From positions 1 through 64,000 of the forward strand of contig NZ_JAQV02000009.1 of the NCBI RefSeq assembly GCF_000732485.2: a stretch of 64,000 nt of DNA, written 5' to 3'. Of the stretch, positions 1 to 7,829 are shown in pieces. Position 1 is the stretch's first letter; every line of letters begins with the position of its first letter. The translations under genes were made by a program, and so were the position numbers. The notes below the pieces were generated by a model, which searched no databases, was not told the DNA's origin, and worked only from the letters and a program-made list of their open reading frames with translations. This DNA comes from Bacillus sp. SJS (GTDB lineage: Bacteria > Bacillota > Bacilli > Bacillales > Bacillaceae).

Positions 1-143
1 CGGAGTTATCCCAGTCTTACAGGCAGGTTGCCCACGTGTTACTCACCCGTCCGCCGCTGACCTCCGAAGAGGTCCGCTCGACTTGCATGTATTAGGCACG
101 CCGCCAGCGTTCGTCCTGAGCCAGGATCAAACTCTCCAAAAAG
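1..143 (-). rRNA. 16S ribosomal RNA, 5' end (partial)
   Basis: The reverse complement contains the universal 16S start GAGAGTTTGATCCTGGCTC followed by the conserved GACGAACGCTGGCGGC and the TGCAAGTCGAGCG segment. Only the first ~143 nt lie in the window and the gene continues off the left edge. The mature 5' end is placed at about 140-147 by similarity to Bacillus 16S rRNA; the exact base is not certain. Confidence 0.97.
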
Positions 144-253
144 TAGTTTGACTAGCTCTTGTTTGTTGCTCTAGAATTAACGTTGGCACTTCGATTTGTT
201 TAGTTTTCAAAGATCATTTTGTTTCGTCCGCTTCGTTTAGAAGCAACTTTATT

Positions 254-282
254 ACTTTACCACGTCTCAGGATGCGAGTCAA
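254..282 (-). promoter_or_regulatory. rRNA operon sigma-A promoter
   Basis: On the minus strand there is TTGACT (277-282), a 17-bp spacer and TAAAGT (254-259), about 110 nt upstream of mature 16S. The DNA upstream of the -35 (283-310) is very A/T-rich, like a UP element. The position and TTGACT hexamer are typical of Bacillus rrn promoters. An upstream second promoter was not resolved. Confidence 0.75.
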
Positions 283-428
283 CAACTTTTTTTAAGTTTA
301 ATAAACTGCTATATTCCCTTCGATGAGGCAAGAATTAAACTTTACCATGATATTTTACTAGAGTCAATCTTATTTTTTAATTTTTTCCTCCATACCAAGA
401 AAACCTTCCGGCGGTGACTGAGTTGAGA

Positions 429-1547
429 ATGCTGACCCAAAAGATTGCTGAAGAAATTATCATCCGTACAATGAAGATCATTCCATACAATATTAATATT
501 ATGGATGAAGAAGGGACAATTATTGCTACAGGAGAGAAAGCCCGCCTCCACAAACTCCATGAAGGGGCGCTTTTCGCATTGGAAAAGAACGGACGCATCG
601 ATATTAGTGAAGATACCGCTTCTTTATACAGAGGGGCAAAGCCTGGCGTCAATTTGCCTATCTTCTATAGAAAACAAATTATAGGTGTAATCGGAATAAC
701 CGGTCCGCCAGTTGAAGTTGGTGCTTTTGGTGAAATTGTGAAAATGGCCGCTGAACTAATTGTTGAACAGAACCAATTAGCTGCTCAGCTTCATATTAAC
801 AACCGGATGCGAGATGAAACCATTATTCAGTTTCTGAATGCCAAAATGGAAGATCGAGAAAAATGGATTAGCCGGGGCATACGCTTTGGCATTGATTTAG
901 TGTTACCGAGAATGGCTGTCTTCTTCCGGCTTCAAAAACCTTCTGTTTTCAATCTTTCTTACACTAAGGGCCTCGTTGATCATTGGGTTAACGGGAAAGG
1001 ACTCGTCATCCCATTATCGGAAACAGAACTTGTCATTCTATTTGAAATAGAGGGTCCTTATTCTGAGAATCAAAGAATTGCGCTGCTTGATCGGACGGCC
1101 GCTTTCCTGAAACGCTGCAACAGGAATAACCGATTTATTACAGCAGGATTGGGGGATTATGCAGAGGGTATAGTGCAGAATTCCTTCCGGCTGGCCAGGA
1201 TTTCTTTATACTGCGGCGAAAGCCTCTATCCTGATCAGGACTTGTATGATTACCGCAGGCTCGCTTTGCCTGTACTTTCCTCCACCTTTGGCGACCAGGC
1301 GCTTGTTCATGAGTACAGAAGGATTAAATCCGCTCTGTTAAATTCAGAGCAGCATGCAGTTTTACTGGAAACCATTCAGGCTTATATCGAACTGGATGGA
1401 GAAATCAGCAAAATCTCTGAATCTCTTTTTATACATAGAAATACACTTAGGTACAGGCTTCAGAAAATTGAAGAGGTTACCGGATACAACCCTAAGACCA
1501 TCAATGGAATAACGGCACTTTCCTTAGCTCTCATGCTAAACAATTAA
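429..1547 (+). CDS. cdaR: CdaR/PucR-type sugar-diacid (glycerate) regulator
   Basis: Transcription factor of the CdaR family, 372 aa. The N-terminal third is the sugar-diacid recognition domain (first residues MLTQKIAEEI, then a conserved NINIMDEEGTIIATG segment), the middle resembles the degenerate GGDEF-like region, and the last ~60 residues form the PucR-type helix-turn-helix with RNTLRYRL. An in-frame GTG at 414 exists, but it lies inside the ribosome site GGCGGTGA (410-417), so the ATG at 429 is chosen; family members also start MLT. It is followed by a terminator and then by a glycerate permease and glycerate kinase on the same strand. By analogy with E. coli CdaR it probably activates those genes in response to glycerate or a sugar diacid. 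The ligand is inferred from the neighbours. Confidence 0.9.
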   Translation: MLTQKIAEEIIIRTMKIIPYNINIMDEEGTIIATGEKARLHKLHEGALFALEKNGRIDISEDTASLYRGAKPGVNLPIFYRKQIIGVIGITGPPVEVGAFGEIVKMAAELIVEQNQLAAQLHINNRMRDETIIQFLNAKMEDREKWISRGIRFGIDLVLPRMAVFFRLQKPSVFNLSYTKGLVDHWVNGKGLVIPLSETELVILFEIEGPYSENQRIALLDRTAAFLKRCNRNNRFITAGLGDYAEGIVQNSFRLARISLYCGESLYPDQDLYDYRRLALPVLSSTFGDQALVHEYRRIKSALLNSEQHAVLLETIQAYIELDGEISKISESLFIHRNTLRYRLQKIEEVTGYNPKTINGITALSLALMLNN

Positions 1548-1551
1548 GAGA

Positions 1552-1592
1552 ACACCGCCGAATGTGCACCTGCACAACCAGCGGTGTTTTTG
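1552..1592 (+). terminator. Rho-independent terminator after cdaR
   Basis: Stem ACACCGC (1552-1558) / GCGGTGT (1581-1587) with a nested GTGCA/TGCAC hairpin, followed directly by a T run. It separates the regulator from the permease-kinase pair, so these are likely two transcripts. Confidence 0.85.
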
Positions 1593-1630
1593 CTGCTCTC
1601 TTTTTGTTCTCTTGTACAATGATCTCCTTA

Positions 1631-1645
1631 AAGAAAACGCTTACA
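1631..1645 (+). promoter_or_regulatory. cre-like CcpA site upstream of gntP
   Basis: AAGAAAACGCTTACA matches the Bacillus cre consensus WTGNAANCGNWNNCW at every defined position except the T at position 2. It sits 25 bp before the permease start codon, where CcpA would block transcription. This fits carbon catabolite control of a glycerate pathway; CcpA binding itself is inferred. Confidence 0.6.
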
Positions 1646-1670
1646 ATTTAATTGAAGGGAGATGGAATAA

Positions 1671-2936
1671 ATGAATATTGAGGTATCTTTACTGGGGGCA
1701 CTTGCTTCCCTTATCATTGCAATTTTTCTCATATTAAAGAAAGTGCCTCCTGCATACGGGATGATTGCAGGGGCTTTAATCGGGGGACTGATAGGAGGAG
1801 TCAATCTTCCTGAAACAATTCTGCTGATGATTGCAGGAGCAAAAGATATTACACCGGCCATCTTGAGAATACTGGCCGCAGGGGTTTTAGCCGGCGTACT
1901 GATCAAATCGGGATCTGCAACGGTAATGGCTGAAACGATTGTCAGGAAAATCGGTGAAAAAAGGGCATTGCTTGCTCTTCTTCTTGCTACTCTCATCTTA
2001 ACGACCGCTGGAGTCTTTATTGATGTCGCTGTTATTACAGTGGCTCCTATCGCGCTAGCCGTCGCCAAGCGTACAGGCATTAGCAAAACTGCCATTCTCC
2101 TGGCAATGATTGGCGGCGGGAAAGCCGGAAATCTGATGTCTCCGAATCCGAATGCCATTGCTGCGGCGGATGCTTTTCAGGTACCTTTAACGTCCGTAAT
2201 GGCCGCCGGCATTATTCCCGCTTTTTTCGGTGTTGCCGTTACATATGTTCTTGCTAAGCGCCTGGTAATGAAGGGGGATGAAGTAAAGGAGTCAGATCTG
2301 GAGATAAAAAACGAGGAACACCTTCCATCATTTGCAGCGGCTATAAGCGGCCCGCTTGCAGCAATTATTCTGCTGTCGCTGCGGCCAATTGCCGGCATAG
2401 AAATAGATCCGATTCTTGCATTGCCAATCGGAGGAATTGTAACAGCTATTGCCACCCGGAACTCAAAAAACATTACCGCCTTTTCTGCATATGGACTGGA
2501 GAAAATGTCCGGTGTAGCCGTTATGCTGATTGGAACTGGGACACTTGCAGGTATCATTGCAAACTCTGCTTTAAAAGGGGTTTTGGTAGATGGGTTAACC
2601 GCAATGGGTTTGCCGGCCTTTATTCTTGCACCAGCATCAGGAATTTTCATGTCTATGGCAACGGCTTCAACAACTGCAGGAACAACAGTTGCGAGCACCG
2701 TTTTCGGTCCGGCTATCCTGGATCTCGGTGTGGCAGGAATTGCCGGAGCGGCTATGATCCACGCTGGAGCTACAGTTCTAGACCACCTTCCCCACGGCAG
2801 TTTTTTTCATGCAACAGGAGGAAGTGTTTTCATGAGTACGAAGGATCGGCTGAAGCTGATTCCATACGAAACGCTTATCGGACTGGTACTTACGATTATT
2901 TCTACACTCATTTTTGGAGTGTTAAAACTTTTCTAG
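1671..2936 (+). CDS. GntP-family permease, probable glycerate importer
   Basis: Integral membrane proton symporter of the gluconate permease (GntP) family, 421 aa with about a dozen hydrophobic segments. Family-like features include the MIGGGKAGNLMSPNPNAIA loop near residue 160 and HAGATVLDHLPHG near the C-terminus. A GAAGGGAGATGG ribosome site precedes ATG 1671. Glycerate kinase follows 15 bp after the stop codon in the same operon, so glycerate is the most likely substrate; gluconate or another sugar acid cannot be excluded from sequence. A cre-like site lies between the upstream terminator and the start codon. The annotation as a GntP member is firm and the substrate is inferred. Confidence 0.9.
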   Translation: MNIEVSLLGALASLIIAIFLILKKVPPAYGMIAGALIGGLIGGVNLPETILLMIAGAKDITPAILRILAAGVLAGVLIKSGSATVMAETIVRKIGEKRALLALLLATLILTTAGVFIDVAVITVAPIALAVAKRTGISKTAILLAMIGGGKAGNLMSPNPNAIAAADAFQVPLTSVMAAGIIPAFFGVAVTYVLAKRLVMKGDEVKESDLEIKNEEHLPSFAAAISGPLAAIILLSLRPIAGIEIDPILALPIGGIVTAIATRNSKNITAFSAYGLEKMSGVAVMLIGTGTLAGIIANSALKGVLVDGLTAMGLPAFILAPASGIFMSMATASTTAGTTVASTVFGPAILDLGVAGIAGAAMIHAGATVLDHLPHGSFFHATGGSVFMSTKDRLKLIPYETLIGLVLTIISTLIFGVLKLF

Positions 2937-2951
2937 AGAGGATGAACGAAG

Positions 2952-4091
2952 ATGAAGATTGTTATAGCTCCCGACTCATTTAAAGAAAGCATGACCGCAC
3001 CTGAAGCAGCACATGCTTTTTCAAAAGGATTTAAAAAAAGATGTCCGGAAGCGCATGTTGCGGAGATCCCTCTTGCAGACGGCGGAGAAGGGATGGTCCA
3101 GGCAATGGTTCACTCTTCTAACGGAGTTTTCATTAAAAAAACGGTAACCGGCCCTCTATCAAACCAAGTGGAAGCGGTCTATGGAATAATTGATGGCGGA
3201 AAAACGGCTGTCATCGAAATGGCGGAAGCATCCGGCCTCCACCTTGTCCCTCTCGCTTCAAGAAATCCTCTGCTCACAACAACAAAGGGTACAGGGGAAT
3301 TGATCAGGGATGCGGCGTCTAAGGGCGTAAAGAAGATGATCCTCGGTATCGGGGGCAGCGCTACAAACGATGGCGGAGCTGGGATGGCGGAAGCATTGGG
3401 GGTTCGTTTGCTTACCTCATCAGGTACTCTGATCCAGCCTGGAGGCGGAGGTCTAAGTGAGCTTTTTTCTATTGATATAAGCGGGCTGCTTCCTGAACTA
3501 AAGGATATTGAATTCATCGCCGCTTGCGATGTGGACAATCCCCTTACCGGAGAAAAAGGCGCTTCCGCTGTATTCGGTCCGCAAAAAGGCGCCACACCAG
3601 CCATGGTAAAGGAATTGGATCAGAACCTTCTCCATCTTTCTTCTATTATAAAAAGAGATTTAGGAAAAGAAGTGAGAGATTGCGCAGGATCCGGTGCAGC
3701 CGGAGGTCTTGGCGCCGGACTAATGGCTTTACTAAATGCAAAGCTCAAGAAAGGAATTGATCTCGTTCTTGATGCGATTGATTTTGACCGCCTTATTGCA
3801 GGAGCCGATTTACTGATCACCGGCGAAGGCAAAATAGACAGTCAAACCTTGCATGGAAAAACACCGATGGGAGCTGCAAAAAGAGCTCTTACACAAAACA
3901 TCCCCGTCATCGGAATTGCCGGTACACTTGGGAACAATGCGGAAATCCTCTTAGAAAACGGATTTACCTCCCTCTTTTCGATCTCGCCGGGGGCCATTTC
4001 CCTCGAGCAAGCATTGACAGACGGGCCGAAAAATATGGAGCAATTCGCTTTTAGCCTTGCAGGAATTTTACAGGTGAAAGGGAATGTTTAA
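2952..4091 (+). CDS. glxK: Glycerate kinase (GarK/GlxK family)
   Basis: Glycerate kinase, 379 aa, the normal length of the GarK/GlxK family. It phosphorylates glycerate to phosphoglycerate, which enters lower glycolysis. It begins MKIVIAPDSFKESM, the family hallmark, and carries the ADGGEGM, GGSATNDGG and LITGEGKIDSQT motifs. The start ATG 2952 follows AGAGGATG. It is the last gene of the permease-kinase operon and is followed by a terminator. Whether the product is 2- or 3-phosphoglycerate is not decided here. Confidence 0.95.
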   Translation: MKIVIAPDSFKESMTAPEAAHAFSKGFKKRCPEAHVAEIPLADGGEGMVQAMVHSSNGVFIKKTVTGPLSNQVEAVYGIIDGGKTAVIEMAEASGLHLVPLASRNPLLTTTKGTGELIRDAASKGVKKMILGIGGSATNDGGAGMAEALGVRLLTSSGTLIQPGGGGLSELFSIDISGLLPELKDIEFIAACDVDNPLTGEKGASAVFGPQKGATPAMVKELDQNLLHLSSIIKRDLGKEVRDCAGSGAAGGLGAGLMALLNAKLKKGIDLVLDAIDFDRLIAGADLLITGEGKIDSQTLHGKTPMGAAKRALTQNIPVIGIAGTLGNNAEILLENGFTSLFSISPGAISLEQALTDGPKNMEQFAFSLAGILQVKGNV

Positions 4092-4099
4092 AACGGACA

Positions 4100-4130
4100 G
4101 CTGCCTGAATGACTACGGCAGTTTTTTTCT
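4100..4130 (+). terminator. Terminator after glycerate kinase
   Basis: CTGCC (4101-4105) / GGCAG (4117-4121) stem with an 11-nt loop, followed by seven T residues. It closes the glycerate operon before the ECF promoter. Confidence 0.8.
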
Positions 4131-4154
4131 TTTCCAGAAATTCTCTTTAAAATA

Positions 4155-4183
4155 TGAACGGTATTCGTAACACCCGTCGTCTA
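4155..4183 (+). promoter_or_regulatory. ECF-sigma-type promoter of the sigma operon
   Basis: TGAACG (4155-4160), 17 bp, CGTCTA (4178-4183). This resembles the TGAAC...CGTC promoters read by Bacillus ECF sigma factors such as SigM and SigX. It lies just before an ECF sigma gene, as expected for autoregulation. The predicted start of transcription is ~7 nt before the ribosome site, leaving a leader of only ~15 nt. Confidence 0.65.
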
Positions 4184-4204
4184 AGTTTTGAAAGGGGGCA
4201 ACCA

Positions 4205-4753
4205 ATGAACGCCGGCAAATTAAAAGAAACCCATTCCTTAGATAAAGAAGAAGTCCTTCATGAATTGATGGATCAATACGCGGATGAATTGTCTTACCTT
4301 GCCTACTCCTATGTGAAAAACATAGAGACAGCAAAGGATTTAGTTCAAAATACGTTCGTCTCAGCTTATACGCACCTGGATTCATTTGAAGGCAACTCGA
4401 ATATGAAAACATGGCTCTACCGAATTACGATCAATAAATGCAAGGATTACTTGAAAAGCTCCGCCTACAAAAAACTGGTGCTGACTGGAGCAGTGAAGGA
4501 AAACGCAGACACAGGAGCTAACCCTGCCCAAAGATTTGAACGTAAAGAACAGGCCACGGCCATTCGGCAGATTCTCGAAAAGCTGCCCGTTAAATACAGA
4601 GAGGTCATCATTATGATGTACTACCAGGAACTCACTACTAAAGAGATAGCAGAAGTGCTAAAAATACCGGAGGCGTCAGTCCGGACGAGACTTCGCAGAG
4701 CTAAAGACAAATTGACGCCTCTTCTTCAAAAGGAGGCCCTTGGATATGAATGA
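4205..4753 (+). CDS. ECF-subfamily RNA polymerase sigma factor
   Basis: Sigma-70 factor of the extracytoplasmic-function group, 182 aa. Region 2 (about residues 20-85) has the core-binding and -10 recognition pattern ending MKTWLYRITINKCKDYL. Region 4 (about 120-175) has YREVIIMMYYQELTTKEIA and a helix-turn-helix with PEASVRTRLRRAKD. The start ATG 4205 follows AAAGGGGGCAACC; an upstream in-frame ATG at 4154 lies in the promoter and is rejected. The next gene starts inside its stop codon region and encodes a one-pass membrane protein that is likely its anti-sigma partner. Which of the named Bacillus ECF factors it corresponds to cannot be told safely. Confidence 0.92.
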   Translation: MNAGKLKETHSLDKEEVLHELMDQYADELSYLAYSYVKNIETAKDLVQNTFVSAYTHLDSFEGNSNMKTWLYRITINKCKDYLKSSAYKKLVLTGAVKENADTGANPAQRFERKEQATAIRQILEKLPVKYREVIIMMYYQELTTKEIAEVLKIPEASVRTRLRRAKDKLTPLLQKEALGYE

Positions 4754-6131
4754 TCCATTTAACAAAAAAGACTACCTTACTGATCATGAGAAACAGCAGC
4801 TGAGGTTCAGCAGGCACGACCGGAATATGGTATTTGAAAAAATCAGGCAGCAGCAGCCTGCAAAAGAACGTCCTTCAAGATTCAAAAAAGCGATGGCCTA
4901 TGTCCTGACTCCAGCAGTCGTCGGATTAATTGCCATTCTGGTAGCTGTGCAAACACCGATAAAAGAAGACATTATTTCAGCCTTTCCCGCTCTAGGCTCT
5001 CTTTCTTCCCAATACGGAAGCCCGGAACTGAAGTCAGCTGTCCAAAAGAATAAACCGCAGATAATCAATCAGTCAGCAGAGGACAAAGGCATTAAAATCA
5101 CGATTAAAGAAGTGCTCTATGACGGCCCCCGTATTTCCATGTACTACGAAGTGGATTACAAAGGGAAAGCATATGATCACATCCAGACCAATTTAACCTT
5201 TACCGCAAACGGTGAGGACATGCGCAATAAGCATATCCTGGGCGGTGACATGATGGGCATGCCAAAGGATGCACCGAAGAACCTTCATTTTGAAACCATT
5301 GAATTTAAGAAGAAAATGCCAAAAAAAATTAAACTCGAAATCAAATCAAAGTCTGTTTTCGTATCCAATAAAAACCGTAGTGGTCCTCCAAAAGAAATAA
5401 TGGGAAAATGGGCATTTTCATTCCCAGTGGAGAAAAAAGGAACCGAATACCGCTACACGCCAAATATAAAAGCAAAGAAAGAATCCGAATTTTCCATAAA
5501 AGAAATTGTATTTGCGCCAACGGGCATTCAGCTTTCCACCAACATGTCCAATTGGAGAGGAAAGTATAATGACGATGCCCTTACTAGTTATTATCTGTTT
5601 GATGACAAAGGCAATCGGCTTGAAATTAAGAACCATGCACATACAGACTACGAACGAAAAGACGGCAAGATAAACGAAAGTACCATCGCGGTCTTCAAAC
5701 CGATGCAGCGCATCCCGGAATTCGTTACAGTCCAATCCAAAAAATACTATTATCCTAGAGAAAATAAGCCTGTAACGAAGAGCATTGAAGAGAAGCTCCC
5801 TCTTTATATCCCGCAAAATAAAGACGGCGGACTTACAGTTACGAAGGTTGAACAGAAAAAGAATGAAGTGTGGATTCATTATGAGGTAAAAGGCGATGAC
5901 CCCCAACTAAGAAAATACTTTTTCAAATTGTTAAAAGTAAAGGATGGGAAAGTGGCTGATTGGCTGGATGATCAAACGTTGAAATCTGCTGACAGCAGCA
6001 GGAAACACATCGCTAAATTCAAAACATCCTACAGCAAGGACTTACAATTTGAAGTATCATCACCGCCTGAAACGATAGAGGAGTTCAAAGTCAAAGTCCC
6101 TCTCAAAAAAGAATACCTTGAAAAAAGATGA
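4746..6131 (+). CDS. DUF4179 membrane protein, probable anti-sigma factor
   Basis: Protein of 461 aa with a basic cytoplasmic N-terminus of ~45 residues, one transmembrane segment at about 46-68 (AMAYVLTPAVVGLIAILVAV) and a long extracytoplasmic region rich in beta-type sequence, as in DUF4179 proteins found beside ECF sigma factors. ATG 4746 overlaps the sigma stop (4751-4753), and AAAAGGAGG sits 9 nt upstream, inside the sigma coding end. Tight coupling and topology suggest that the cytoplasmic end holds the sigma factor and the outer part senses an envelope signal. The signal is unknown. Confidence 0.85.
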   Translation: MNDPFNKKDYLTDHEKQQLRFSRHDRNMVFEKIRQQQPAKERPSRFKKAMAYVLTPAVVGLIAILVAVQTPIKEDIISAFPALGSLSSQYGSPELKSAVQKNKPQIINQSAEDKGIKITIKEVLYDGPRISMYYEVDYKGKAYDHIQTNLTFTANGEDMRNKHILGGDMMGMPKDAPKNLHFETIEFKKKMPKKIKLEIKSKSVFVSNKNRSGPPKEIMGKWAFSFPVEKKGTEYRYTPNIKAKKESEFSIKEIVFAPTGIQLSTNMSNWRGKYNDDALTSYYLFDDKGNRLEIKNHAHTDYERKDGKINESTIAVFKPMQRIPEFVTVQSKKYYYPRENKPVTKSIEEKLPLYIPQNKDGGLTVTKVEQKKNEVWIHYEVKGDDPQLRKYFFKLLKVKDGKVADWLDDQTLKSADSSRKHIAKFKTSYSKDLQFEVSSPPETIEEFKVKVPLKKEYLEKR

Positions 6132-6138
6132 TATCAAA

Positions 6139-6173
6139 AAACCGGAGCCCCTTATATCAAGGCTCCGGTTTTT
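6139..6173. terminator. Bidirectional terminator between the sigma operon and pbuG
   Basis: Perfect 10-bp stem AACCGGAGCC / GGCTCCGGTT (6140-6149 / 6161-6170), with T runs leaving on both strands. It separates convergent transcription from the sigma operon and pbuG. Confidence 0.9.
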
Positions 6174-6177
6174 CACA

Positions 6178-7506
6178 TTAATGATTCGCTAGGAAAACAA
6201 AATACAGAACAAAGATGACAAACAGTCCGTACATGACCGGATGGATTTCTTTTCTTCTTCCGCTCATGATCATCGTGATCGGGTAGAAGATGAAGCCCAT
6301 GGCAATTCCTGTTGCGATGCTGTAGCTAAGCGGCATGGCAATGATGGTCAGGAAGGATGGAACCGCGATTTCGAATCGCTTCCAGTCGATTTCTCCAAGA
6401 GAGGAGACCATCAATACACCGACGATGATTAATGCCGGGGCTGTAACGGATGCCGTGATAACTGAGAGGAGCGGCGAGAAGAACAAGGCTAACAGGAATA
6501 GAGCGGCTGTTACGACCGATGCGAATCCTGTTCGGGCTCCCGCTGCTACTCCAGCGGATGATTCAATATAAGAAGTGGTTGTGGAAGTACCAAGGATTGC
6601 TCCAATCGTCGTGGCTCCCGCATCAGCGAAGAGCGCTTTTCCTGCACGCGGAAGTTTGTTATCCTTTGTCAATCCCGCTTGGTGGGAAACGGCAACGAGT
6701 GTGCCGGCAGTATCAAAGAAATCGACAAACAGGAATGTAAGGATGACAACAAGCATTTGCAGAGTGAAGATTTGATCCAAGTGTGTGATGGCTGCACCGA
6801 AAGTAGGTTCAAGGCTCGGAACTGCACCAACTACCTTTGTCGGAAGGTCGATGAGTCCTGTGGCCATACCCACGACAGCTGTAATCAGCATTCCGAAGAA
6901 AATTCCGCCGTTCACTTTTTTCACAAGCATGATGACCGTAATGATGACTCCAAAAACAGCCAGCAGTGTTTTCCCGTCACGGAAATTTCCAAGACCGACA
7001 AGGACGGCATCATTATTAACGATAATGCCTGCACTTTGAAAACCAACAAAAGTGATGAAAAGACCGATTCCGGCTCCGACGGCAAATTTCAGTTCTGCCG
7101 GTATCGCATTAATGATTTTCTCACGAAGTCCTGAGAGGGTTAAAAGAGTGAAGAAGATACCTGATACCAATACGCCCGACAAAGCTGTCTGCCATGGAAT
7201 CCCCATCGTTAAAACAACGGAAAATGCAAAAAATGCGTTCAAACCCATACCCGGTGCCAGTGCAACGGGATAGCGGGCGAGCAGTCCCATGAGCAATGTT
7301 CCAACCGCAGCAGCCAGGGCTGTTGCCGTAAAGACCGCGCCCGGATCCATTCTCATGCTTGCAGGAAGATCTGGGACCGTGCTTAGAGAAAGGGTATTCG
7401 GATTGACGAATAGAATGTACGCCATGGAAAGGAAGGTGGTTAATCCGCCGATGATCTCTTTCCGATAATTCGTCCCGAGCTCTTCAAACTGAAAATACTT
7501 TTTCAT
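6178..7506 (-). CDS. pbuG: Guanine/hypoxanthine permease (NCS2/AzgA family)
   Basis: Purine:proton symporter of the AzgA-like branch of the NCS2 family, 442 aa with 12-13 predicted membrane segments. Diagnostic stretches include LAPGMGLNAFFAFSVV near residue 85, FVDFFDTAGTLVAVS near 270 and GTSTTTSYIESSAGVAAGART near 310. Reading upstream of residue 1 is open, but ATG 7506 is preceded by AGGAGGAACCACAAG and gives the expected MKKYFQFEELGTNYRKEI start, so the longer frame is rejected. A guanine riboswitch and its terminator lie in the leader, which fits an importer of guanine and hypoxanthine that is shut off when guanine is plentiful. Confidence 0.95.
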   Translation of the reverse strand: MKKYFQFEELGTNYRKEIIGGLTTFLSMAYILFVNPNTLSLSTVPDLPASMRMDPGAVFTATALAAAVGTLLMGLLARYPVALAPGMGLNAFFAFSVVLTMGIPWQTALSGVLVSGIFFTLLTLSGLREKIINAIPAELKFAVGAGIGLFITFVGFQSAGIIVNNDAVLVGLGNFRDGKTLLAVFGVIITVIMLVKKVNGGIFFGMLITAVVGMATGLIDLPTKVVGAVPSLEPTFGAAITHLDQIFTLQMLVVILTFLFVDFFDTAGTLVAVSHQAGLTKDNKLPRAGKALFADAGATTIGAILGTSTTTSYIESSAGVAAGARTGFASVVTAALFLLALFFSPLLSVITASVTAPALIIVGVLMVSSLGEIDWKRFEIAVPSFLTIIAMPLSYSIATGIAMGFIFYPITMIMSGRRKEIHPVMYGLFVIFVLYFVFLANH

Positions 7507-7576
7507 CTTGTGGTTCCTCCTATTAATTAAGGAATCCGCCGCATATATTGAGAGGGTAAAAGAAAGGATAAGTTCA

Positions 7577-7616
7577 AACAAAAAGCGCCTCTGTATACAT
7601 ACAGAAAGCGCTTGAC
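7577..7616 (-). terminator. Riboswitch expression-platform terminator of pbuG
   Basis: On the minus strand AAGCGC, an inner CTGTAT/ATACAG hairpin and GCGCTT are followed by TTTTTG. It lies between the aptamer and the pbuG ribosome site, as expected for guanine-dependent premature termination. Confidence 0.8.
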
Positions 7617-7659
7617 CGTTTACGATACAATGAATGCGCAAATTACGCATCCGTCCTAT

Positions 7660-7728
7660 CGCCGTAGTCAAGCCATTTAAGGTAGCTTGGTAGAAACTCT
7701 TGGGCCATATCCCCAATATTATACGACG
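7660..7728 (-). ncRNA. Purine riboswitch aptamer (guanine type), pbuG leader
   Basis: P1 is CGTCGTA (7722-7728) pairing with TACGGCG (7660-7666). The conserved J1/2 and P2 contain ATAAT and the GGATATGGCCC-like region, followed by AGTTTCTACC and an L3/P3 with AACC-type CTACCTTAAATGG. The J3/1 strand reads GACTAC, with C at the Watson-Crick ligand position; adenine aptamers have U there (GATTA), so guanine/hypoxanthine is the predicted ligand. The downstream gene is a guanine permease. Confidence 0.95.
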
Positions 7729-7752
7729 TATTACCTATTCACTTATATGAAC

Positions 7753-7781
7753 ATTCTATCAGCATGATTCGACAAAATCAA
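7753..7781 (-). promoter_or_regulatory. pbuG promoter
   Basis: TTGATT (7776-7781), 17 bp, TAGAAT (7753-7758) on the minus strand, about 20 bp upstream of the aptamer P1 stem. Confidence 0.65.
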
Positions 7782-7783
7782 TA

Positions 7784-7819
7784 GAAAAAACGAACATTTA
7801 ATAAAAAATGTTCGTTTTC
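7784..7819 (-). terminator. guaA terminator, overlapping PurBox-like repeats
   Basis: CGAACATT (7791-7798) and AATGTTCG (7807-7814) form a perfect 8-bp stem, followed on the minus strand by a T run (7785-7790). It lies 11 bp beyond the guaA stop. Both arms also resemble PurR boxes (consensus AWWWCCGAACWWT, one or two mismatches) and sit just upstream of the pbuG -35; a further CGAAC repeat lies at 7819-7824. The 8-bp gap between boxes is shorter than the ~16-17 bp usual for B. subtilis PurR pairs, so the operator role is doubtful. Confidence 0.7.
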
Positions 7820-7829
7820 GTTCGTGTAT

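Noticed and set aside
414-428. GTG start for cdaR
   Set aside because: It lies inside the GGCGGTGA ribosome site serving ATG 429.
7507-7716. Longer N-terminus for pbuG
   Set aside because: The extension runs through the riboswitch and its terminator; ATG 7506 has a strong ribosome site.
7660-7728. Adenine specificity of the pbuG riboswitch
   Set aside because: J3/1 reads GACTAC with C, not U, at the ligand-pairing position.
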